Positions 7,242-12,532 of a DNA stretch of 13,487 bases are shown piece after piece (position 1 is the first letter of the stretch; each line of letters begins with the position of its first letter). This DNA comes from Desulfobacterales bacterium (GTDB lineage: Bacteria > Desulfobacterota > Desulfobacteria > Desulfobacterales > Desulfobacteraceae). Location: NCBI GenBank assembly GCA_022361315.1, contig JAKSBB010001056.1:1-13487 (forward strand), written 5' to 3'. The position numbers were made by a program, and so were the translations under genes. Below the pieces are notes generated by a model. It saw only the letters and a program-made list of their open reading frames with translations, searched no databases and was not told where the DNA came from.

Positions 7242-7276
7242 AAAATCTAAATTCAAAATCAATCCGGTCTACAGGC

Positions 7277-7288
7277 ACCATGCATGGT
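7277..7288. repeat. 12-bp perfect palindrome upstream of the M23 gene
   Basis: ACCATGCATGGT is a perfect palindrome 36 bp before the preferred peptidase start (7241), in the expected leader of that gene. It could be an operator half-site pair or chance. No second copy was found in the window. Confidence 0.3.
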
Positions 7289-7486
7289 ACACACAGGTTG
7301 AGGTACAGGTTCTGTTCAGGCGGGCGTTTTGCCCAAAGTTTTTCTATACCTGTCTTAAAAGTTTCGAATTATCTATAAAATTGTAATAAAATAGTAAAGG
7401 ATTTTATGAGGCTTGAAAAAGGGGGGCGCAGGCAAGACAGATGCGCCTGGGGGAGTGTGGGACTTAAATTCACCTGTGTGGGGTGA

Positions 7487-7511
7487 CCGGCCCGGCACCA
7501 TGCCGGGCCGG
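7487..7511 (-). terminator. GC-rich hairpin behind leuA, without U-tract
   Basis: CCGGCCCGGC and GCCGGGCCGG form a perfect 10-bp inverted repeat around a 5-nt loop, starting 7 nt after the leuA stop on the minus strand. The stem is all G-C, but the minus-strand sequence after it (TCACCCC) has no T-run. It may be a transcript-stabilising 3' hairpin or pause site rather than a true intrinsic terminator. Confidence 0.55.
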
Positions 7512-7517
7512 CTGAGT

Positions 7518-9188
7518 TTATTGTTTTGTATCTGCCAGGAATCTGTTCAGGGCCTGGAGATAAGACTTGATGGAGGCTGAAATGGTGTCCTCATCCACGG
7601 CCCTGCCGATCCATACCGGATGTGAGAGGTTGTAGTCCACCTCCTTTCCGTTCTTGCTCAGTACCACCAGGGCTTCTGCTTCGCTGGAGTGGGTCCTGCC
7701 AAGGTTGCTGGGTTCATAAACCACCAGTTTGGGCTTTCTATCCCCGAGCCCCACCACATCGTCAACGGCACTGAAAACGGCATTGATGGGGCCGTTTTTA
7801 CCCATGAAGGCTTCACCGGTCACCTTTTTGCCGTCAATGACCAGCACCACCTGTGCCTGGCGGACGGTGGAATCGGCAAACTTGTTAAAGGCGTAATCCA
7901 CGAATTCGATGTGGGGAGCCTCCGTATACCTGAAATCATCTCCGATCACCCTTAATTCCCTGTCGCCGTAGGTGATATCATTTGATTTGATCACCGGCAT
8001 GATATGTTCCCGCACAAAGGCTTTGTCAAAATCAAACCCCAGTTCCGAGAGCCTGGCACTGACCCCGGCCACCCCGGTAAGTTTTGTAATCTGGTGGGCG
8101 TTACCGGTCCAGCCGATATCCTCCGGGGTACAGGGCAGGTAGATGAATTCGCCGATGGCCTTTCCCTTTTTATCCCCGTCGGAATGGACGCCGGAGCCGT
8201 GGCGCAGGGCGTTGGGCCCGATACCCGGGGCGTTATAGGGGATGGGGACACCACTTTCCTTTTCAATGAGTCTGGCCACGGCATTGGTCTTGCTCAGGTC
8301 AAACCCGGTAAAGAATTTGCGCTTGTAAACCGGTTTCAGGACCAGGTTCATGATCACCTGCTCAAGGGGGGTGTTGCCCGCCCGCTCTCCCAGGGAGTAC
8401 CAGGAACCTTCCACCTGGCGAACCCCCTGCTCAATCACCTCCAGGGTATCGGCCACGCTGACCCCGAAGTCGTTGTGGGCATGGAAACTGAGCATGACAT
8501 CCTCGGTACCCGGCACAAGTTTTTTAAAGTAGTCAACCGCCTCACCGATTTTGATTTCGATGCCCTTGGCAACGGTGTGGGGGATATTGATCACATCTGC
8601 CCCTTCCCTGATGGCGCTGCCGTATATTTCAGCGATATACTCCTGGAGAAAACGGTACTCGGGGTTCAGGGACTGGGACAGGGCAAGGATGGTATTCTGG
8701 GCGGAGAACTCCACCCGTCCCTTGCCCTTCATCAGATCTTTGGCATAGGCCACCGCCCGGGATGCTTTTTCCACCTGTTCTTTGGGATCGGCGTTGTATG
8801 CCCGGATGGACGCCTCGTCGATATTGAGTGTAAAGACGTGGATGGTGGGGTTGGGATTGTTTTTCAGGGCCTCCCATGTCCTGCTGATATTTTCGAGGTC
8901 CATGGTGGTCAGCCCGCAGATATGGGGCCCCTGGACATTGTCGGCAATGTCCTTGACGGTGTCGAACTCCATGGTATTGGAGCTGGGAAACCCCACCTCA
9001 ACCGTGCTCACACCGGTTGTTGCCAGGTACTCGGCGATCCTGCGTTTTGAGTTTCCCTTAAAGGTAACACCCCCCTGCTCCCCGTCCCGCAGGGTGGTGT
9101 CAAAGATCTCGATTTCTTCTTTTGCACCGGAATCCCCGGTCCCCCGTTCCAATGTCCAGATACCCGCTTCGTCTCTTACAATGGTCAT
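7518..9188 (-). CDS. leuA: 2-isopropylmalate synthase (divergent LeuA)
   Basis: This 556-aa protein would condense 2-oxoisovalerate with acetyl-CoA, the first committed step of leucine synthesis. The catalytic TIM barrel shows FDTTLRDGEQ (29-38), VEVGFPSSNTMEFD, the metal-binding HAHND (His236, His238) and GERAGNTPLEQVIMN with Asn272. A communication region has GPNALRHGSGVHSDG, and the C-terminal LeuA regulatory domain (about 430-556) retains GKNGPINAVFSAVDD and ASIKSYLQALNRF. It is divergent: FSAQNTILALSQ stands where typical LeuA has a FSPEDA-like segment, and GSWYSLGERA differs from the common GTINGIGERA. Citramalate, homocitrate or Re-citrate synthase are the sequence-based alternatives, but the Leu-rich leader and attenuator directly upstream and the intact regulatory domain favour leucine synthesis. 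The start ATG 9186-9188 has AGGAG 6 nt upstream. No leuB/C/D is adjacent. Confidence 0.82.
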   Translation of the reverse strand: MTIVRDEAGIWTLERGTGDSGAKEEIEIFDTTLRDGEQGGVTFKGNSKRRIAEYLATTGVSTVEVGFPSSNTMEFDTVKDIADNVQGPHICGLTTMDLENISRTWEALKNNPNPTIHVFTLNIDEASIRAYNADPKEQVEKASRAVAYAKDLMKGKGRVEFSAQNTILALSQSLNPEYRFLQEYIAEIYGSAIREGADVINIPHTVAKGIEIKIGEAVDYFKKLVPGTEDVMLSFHAHNDFGVSVADTLEVIEQGVRQVEGSWYSLGERAGNTPLEQVIMNLVLKPVYKRKFFTGFDLSKTNAVARLIEKESGVPIPYNAPGIGPNALRHGSGVHSDGDKKGKAIGEFIYLPCTPEDIGWTGNAHQITKLTGVAGVSARLSELGFDFDKAFVREHIMPVIKSNDITYGDRELRVIGDDFRYTEAPHIEFVDYAFNKFADSTVRQAQVVLVIDGKKVTGEAFMGKNGPINAVFSAVDDVVGLGDRKPKLVVYEPSNLGRTHSSEAEALVVLSKNGKEVDYNLSHPVWIGRAVDEDTISASIKSYLQALNRFLADTKQ

Positions 9189-9246
9189 GTGTCACTCCTA
9201 TGTTTAATATGAAAAAAATTACACTTTAAAATTTTTGATTCTGGAC

Positions 9247-9288
9247 AAAAAAAAAGCCGTTATCTGCCCGGAGAGGGCTGATAACGGC
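9247..9288 (-). terminator. leuA attenuator: intrinsic terminator hairpin
   Basis: On the minus strand, GCCGTTATC (9280-9288) pairs with GATAACGGC (9256-9264); after one mismatch the inner GCCC/GGGC also pairs around a TCTCC loop, giving a 13-bp stem. Nine T residues follow (9247-9255). It lies between the Leu-rich leader ORF and leuA, 59 nt before the leuA start. The plus strand also has a T-run after the stem (TTTTTT, 9290-9295), so the hairpin could stop transcription in both directions. Confidence 0.9.
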
Positions 9289-9322
9289 GTTTTTTGTCAA
9301 TATTTATATACTGTTATGCCAT

Positions 9323-9403
9323 TTAACCGCCCCTTTGCCCGGAAAAGCGTAGAAGAGCCCTGCTTAGAAGTAGTAGGAACAGGTTGGTCAGGTTGGCATT
9401 CAT
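9323..9403 (-). CDS. leuL: Leucine-rich leader peptide of the leuA attenuator
   Basis: The 26-codon ORF begins MNAN, continues LTNLFLLLLSRALL and ends with GQRGG and TAA. It has eight Leu codons, four of them consecutive (CTA CTA CTT CTA), so charging of leucine tRNA would be sensed there. The peptide has no function beyond its translation. Its ATG overlaps the stop of a three-codon frame (ATG ACA CTG TAA, 9403-9414) that sits directly behind AAGGA; the leader ATG itself is about 14 nt from that site, so translation may start by reinitiation at TAATG. The leader lies between the glycosyltransferase gene and leuA, followed 34 nt later by the terminator stem. It was found by reading the leader, and is too short for ordinary gene finding. 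The similarity to known leuL is in design, not sequence. Confidence 0.82.
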   Translation of the reverse strand: MNANLTNLFLLLLSRALLRFSGQRGG

Positions 9404-9516
9404 TACAGTGTCATATTTCCTTATTAAAAAAATTACCTGGCAGTGTTCTATAAACCGGGGTAAAAGTCAACGTTAAATTTCAACAAATAATGGAAGCTTG
9501 CAAACCCGGGTACTGT

Positions 9517-11223
9517 TTATGGCAGATCTCCTGGGGCAACTTGTCTTTTTTCCGGCAGGTGATGCACCACCCCGAGTTTCAATAGCAGGCAGACCGCCCT
9601 GTGGTTGAGCGCTCTGCCTCTTGGGGTATCTGCTTCAATTATCTCTTTAACCGCGGTTGGTTTTGATGGGATTTTTTTCAGCAGCCGGGTCAACGTCTCG
9701 GGATCCGGTATGACCTGATGCGCGAACTTGACCATTTCAAGCCGAACCCGTTTTTGCAACGCTTGAACGGATCTGTCCGGATCATGTTCTGTTCTGGCAA
9801 TTAAGGTATCTTCTGTGACGGTGGCCGTGGGATAATGGACAAACCCGGTGAACGGGTCCATCCTGGCCGGCCAGGGCGTGGGGTGTGGCCGTTTTTGGTT
9901 CTCTTTGGCCGCTTTGGTCCTGATCTGCCCGAGATGCGACCAGAGGTCTTCATATACCGGAATAATGGCAGACCAGTCATAGGTTTCCCTTGCCCGCTGC
10001 CGGCCGGCTGCCCCCATTTTTTGCCGTAATTCATTGTCGTTGATCAAAGTGATGAACGCCCGGGCGGTTTCCCCGATGTCCACACCGGCATGCATGCAGG
10101 TGTGGCCGCAGTAGTGATCATAGGTGTCCACCCGGGTGGCGTATCTAAAGGCCAGGTCCCGGCTCAGGCCTGCCGGGGGCATGGTGGTGGGAATCCTGAA
10201 GCCGTCCGTGTTATGACGCACCGTATCTTTATAGCCGTCCCAGTCCGAGACCACCACCGGCAGTCCTGCGGCCATGGCTTCAACAGGGGTAATGCCGAAG
10301 GTTTCCTGGATATTGTCGGACAGGGAACAGAAGATATCCGCACCTGCCCAGGCTGTTATCCGCTGGTGAGGATCACGGCCATCCAGATGTACAACCTCAA
10401 TGGAGGGGCAGGCAGTCCCTGCCGCATCGTTGAACGCATTCCGGATATAATCATTGGAAAACCATCCGCATTCCACCAGTTTGATCTTTTTTTCTGTATT
10501 CCGGGCGGCGGTTTCAAGGGCCTGATACATGGCAAGGGGGTGGGCCTTGGCGTGAAAGCTGAGCCGGCCCATATACAATATCACGACAGTATTACTGTCT
10601 GCCTGAAGGGCTCTTCTGGCAGCGGCTTTCTGATCTGGGTCAAATTGAAAATCATCGGTGTTAATACCCAGAGGAATGACCGGTAGCTTAGGCAGAATCA
10701 CCCTTTGAATACCCAGGCGCTGCCGGAGCCTGTTGGCCTCGGCCTGGAGCAGTGCCGTCACATTTTGTTTAACGGCTCTGGAAGTGCAGATGATTGCATC
10801 CCAGGGCTCGACCGGTGTGGTGAGCCATCCGGTGACGGCATCCATCACACCGGCACTGCTTGTGGTATGGGTAATACCGCACAAGGACCATCCGGAAGGA
10901 TTGATAAGGGAGCGCAAATGGGCCTGGGTCCCGATATCCGGCCCCGGATAGAAGAGGGTGCCTGCCCCCGTCAGGTGGTAAAGGTTCTCCTGGGTGATGG
11001 CGGAAACCGGCTCAGTCCTGTATTCTCTTACCTTGGATTCAAATTCAGCGGCCTGGTCCGGGTGCTTGACGCAGCTGTAGAACGCGTCTGCCCGGGAATA
11101 CCTGAGGTAGCCTTTTAAAAAGGATTCCCCTGCGGCATTCCGGCCCATCAGTTTTTTACCCGAGGTGCTGTAGGCGTCCGTCTGGAAATAGATGGCGGCC
11201 CGTGTGTGTGGCTGGGGTGTCAT
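9517..11223 (-). CDS. GT4-like (GT-B fold) glycosyltransferase with C-terminal extension
   Basis: This 568-aa protein is soluble by sequence. The donor-binding half shows PVIPLGINTDDF (181-192), ILYMGRLSFHAKAHP (215-229), and the EX7E motif E307-TFGITPV-E315 within DNIQETFGITPVEAMAAG, followed by LPVVVSDWDGYKDTVRH. These are hallmarks of retaining GT4-type glycosyltransferases, which use nucleotide-sugar donors to build polysaccharides, glycolipids or small glycosides. About 130 residues beyond the usual GT-B end (from about 435) hold a Pro/Arg-rich linker and a helical segment (LTRLLKKIPSKPTAVKEIIE; NHRAVCLLLKLGVVHHLP) of unknown role. ATG 11223 lies 9 nt after the apbE stop, so the two genes form an operon. 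No other polysaccharide genes are present, so acceptor and product are unknown. Confidence 0.85.
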   Translation of the reverse strand: MTPQPHTRAAIYFQTDAYSTSGKKLMGRNAAGESFLKGYLRYSRADAFYSCVKHPDQAAEFESKVREYRTEPVSAITQENLYHLTGAGTLFYPGPDIGTQAHLRSLINPSGWSLCGITHTTSSAGVMDAVTGWLTTPVEPWDAIICTSRAVKQNVTALLQAEANRLRQRLGIQRVILPKLPVIPLGINTDDFQFDPDQKAAARRALQADSNTVVILYMGRLSFHAKAHPLAMYQALETAARNTEKKIKLVECGWFSNDYIRNAFNDAAGTACPSIEVVHLDGRDPHQRITAWAGADIFCSLSDNIQETFGITPVEAMAAGLPVVVSDWDGYKDTVRHNTDGFRIPTTMPPAGLSRDLAFRYATRVDTYDHYCGHTCMHAGVDIGETARAFITLINDNELRQKMGAAGRQRARETYDWSAIIPVYEDLWSHLGQIRTKAAKENQKRPHPTPWPARMDPFTGFVHYPTATVTEDTLIARTEHDPDRSVQALQKRVRLEMVKFAHQVIPDPETLTRLLKKIPSKPTAVKEIIEADTPRGRALNHRAVCLLLKLGVVHHLPEKRQVAPGDLP

Positions 11224-11232
11224 GGGTTTATC

Positions 11233-12279
11233 TTACCGCCCCTTTTCAAACCGGTGGAAATTTGTGGAGCGAAGCGGAATCAGTCGGTCCCCGTCCTTTT
11301 TAACGATGAGGCATTCCGTGTTTTCAAGGCTGTTGATCAGGGCAATACCCGCGTCAACATCCATGACCATCAGTGCCGTTGCCAGGCCGTCGGCCCGGGT
11401 GCAGTCCGGGGCGATGACGGATGCACTGACCACTTTGTTCTCCACGGGGTAACCGGTTTTGGGATTGATGATATGGGAGTAGGTTTTTCCCTGGTATTCA
11501 AAGAAGTTTCTGTAGTTGCCGCTGGTGGCGATGGCGGCGTTGTCCAGGGACACCACTTTGTAAAGCCCCGGGTTCAGGGCGCCTTTCTTCGGCTTGGTGA
11601 TGCCCACAGTCCAGGGCTTACCTTTTTTATTCCGGCCGGATCCGGCCAGTTCCCCGCCGATTTCCACCAGATGATCCGGGATGCCGGCGTCGGCAAAGAG
11701 GCGGGCAATTTCATCCACCCCGTATCCCTTGGCGATGGACCCCAGGTCCAGGGTAATCCCCGGTACGGTTTTGGTCAGGGTCTTTTCCCCGAGAACCAGT
11801 CTGGCAAAACCGGTTTTTGCCAGGGCGGCCCGGATATCACTGTCGACAGGAAGTTGACCTGTCTTTTCACGTGTGCCGAATCCCCAGAGGTCCACCAGGG
11901 GTTTGACGGTGCCGTCCCAGGCCCCCTGGCTCCGGTCATGGAGATCCCGGCATTGCAGAAGTACGGCATAAAAGTCCCTGGACAATCGGAACGCCTGGTT
12001 CTCAGGTGTCCGGTTGAAGCGGGAAATCTCACTGTCCTTCTGGTACATGGAGAGCCGGGCATTTACCTCCTTGAGCCGGATCTTCACCTTTTTTTCCCAG
12101 AGGCTTTGGGATACGTCTTTTCGGGTGAGAAATTTTATCCGGTAAAAGGTACCCATGGTTTTTCCGGTGATAAGGATTTCTTTTTTGGTGGCTGCACCGG
12201 AAAGGCCGGGCACGGATAATATCAGGGACAGGGTGAGTAAGGCCTTTAAGATCAGACCAACACCTTTTGGGATGCGCAT
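11233..12279 (-). CDS. apbE: FAD:protein FMN transferase (ApbE family), exported
   Basis: This 348-aa protein would attach FMN, from FAD, to a Thr/Ser of target flavoproteins such as Nqr/Rnf subunits outside the cytoplasmic membrane. A Sec signal peptide (residues 1-30, ending LSGAA) lacks the lipobox Cys that many ApbE proteins have. Family motifs appear in order: GKTMGTFYRIKF (39-50), RLSMYQKDSEISRFN (75-89), WDGTVKPLVDLWGFG (121-135), LDLGSIAKGYGVDEIA (177-192), VEIGGELAGSG (205-215), IATSGNYRNFFEYQGK (250-265) with SHIINPKTGYPV (268-279), and the metal-site TRADGLATALMVM (294-306). The start ATG 12277-12279 has AAAGGCGG upstream. The glycosyltransferase gene follows 9 nt after its stop. 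No flavoprotein client is in the window. Confidence 0.93.
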   Translation of the reverse strand: MRIPKGVGLILKALLTLSLILSVPGLSGAATKKEILITGKTMGTFYRIKFLTRKDVSQSLWEKKVKIRLKEVNARLSMYQKDSEISRFNRTPENQAFRLSRDFYAVLLQCRDLHDRSQGAWDGTVKPLVDLWGFGTREKTGQLPVDSDIRAALAKTGFARLVLGEKTLTKTVPGITLDLGSIAKGYGVDEIARLFADAGIPDHLVEIGGELAGSGRNKKGKPWTVGITKPKKGALNPGLYKVVSLDNAAIATSGNYRNFFEYQGKTYSHIINPKTGYPVENKVVSASVIAPDCTRADGLATALMVMDVDAGIALINSLENTECLIVKKDGDRLIPLRSTNFHRFEKGR

Positions 12280-12295
12280 GGTACCGCCTTTATCT

Positions 12296-12474
12296 GTTTA
12301 AATGTTACGGTCTGCCCACCCATTAGCATAAACCCTCCAATAGAACAAGGATCAGGAGGGGGCATTGGCAGGGGAACCGGGGAATGCAAGAGGGGATGAT
12401 TCAGCCGCTGTATAACGGCTGCACTGGTTGATATTTCCCGGGGACCTGCTATGATATCCTTCGATAACATAAAC
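12296..12474 (+). ncRNA. Cobalamin-riboswitch-like structured leader
   Basis: A long-range stem closes the element: GTTTAAATGTTA (12296-12307) pairs with TAACATAAAC (12465-12474) as 10 bp with a 2-nt bulge, resembling P1. Inside are CGGTCTGCC with CTGCC/GGCAG pairing (12312-12316, 12367-12371) resembling P2 with an extra CCCTCC/GGAGGG arm (12333-12338, 12355-12360), then GGGGAACCGG (12371-12380), the CAGCCGCTGTATAACGGCTG hairpin (12402-12421) containing the conserved CCGCTGTA, and TTTCCCGGGGACCTGC (12434-12449) resembling the B12 box (CAGGAGACCTGCC). P3 pairing and the CCCGC part of the core look degenerate. It precedes the acyl-CoA synthetase gene on the same strand. A coincidental structured leader or a divergent subclass are alternatives. 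Confidence 0.55.
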
Positions 12475-12490
12475 CCCCCTACGGTCTGCC
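12306..12490 (+). repeat. 11-bp direct repeat TACGGTCTGCC flanking the riboswitch-like core
   Basis: TACGGTCTGCC occurs at 12306-12316 and again at 12480-12490, 174 bp apart. The first copy is the 5' part of the P2-like stem; the second follows the 3' side of P1. Each copy's CTGCC has a GGCAG downstream partner (12367-12371 and 12504-12508), so the copies could compete for the same partner. Confidence 0.6.
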
Positions 12491-12524
12491 ACGGTACATG
12501 TCCGGCAGCCCCTGCTTCACAGGA
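12486..12524 (+). promoter_or_regulatory. Candidate expression platform overlapping the ribosome binding site
   Basis: CTGCC (12486-12490) and GGCAG (12504-12508) can form a hairpin, followed by CCTG (12511-12514), loop CTTCA, CAGG (12520-12523). The second hairpin includes most of AGGA (12521-12524), the Shine-Dalgarno for the ATG at 12533. No T-run follows, so control of translation rather than termination is suggested. The 4-bp stem is weak alone. Confidence 0.4.
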
Positions 12525-12532
12525 AAATCCTT

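Larger units (their letters stand above)
7263..7517. other. Intergenic region between leuA and the M23 peptidase gene
   Basis: About 255 bp with no convincing gene. It holds, left to right, the ACCATGCATGGT palindrome, two ACAGGTT copies about 12 bp apart (around 7293 and 7305), an AT-rich stretch (about 7360-7405) that on the minus strand includes TTTACT and TATAGATAAT and may carry the peptidase promoter, an interrupted inverted repeat GGCGCA/TGCGCC (7425-7430, 7442-7447), and the GC-rich hairpin behind leuA. A 26-codon plus-strand frame (7406-7486) with an AAAGGA ribosome-site-like sequence is treated as unproven. Confidence 0.5.
9247..9420 (-). promoter_or_regulatory. Leucine transcription-attenuation leader of leuA
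   Basis: This segment holds a ribosome-mediated attenuator. The leader ORF (9323-9403) carries the Leu control codons. Just behind its stop, GGCATAAC (9313-9320) can pair with GTTAT-CA-GCC in the 5' arm of the terminator (bulging CA), an antiterminator that excludes the terminator stem. A ribosome that finishes at the stop would cover GGCATAAC and let the terminator form; one stalled at the Leu run about 45 nt earlier would leave it free. A second possible pairing is AGGGCT in the leader with AGCCCT in the terminator. Upstream, TTGACT (9465-9470) is a candidate -35 box, though TATAGA follows at shorter than usual spacing. The mechanism is inferred from sequence and the known enterobacterial leu model. 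Confidence 0.8.

Noticed and set aside
8004..9050. Long plus-strand open frame (348 codons) opposite leuA
   Set aside because: Fully antisense to the recognised LeuA protein, no family motif, composition typical of an antisense frame.
11206..12219. Long plus-strand open frame (337 codons) opposite apbE
   Set aside because: Antisense to a protein carrying every ApbE motif; no recognisable product.
12280..12480. Riboswitch on the minus strand controlling apbE
   Set aside because: The conserved-looking boxes (GGGGAA, CCGCTGTA, GGGGACCTGC) read in the right order on the plus strand only, and the closing stem points to the plus-strand gene.
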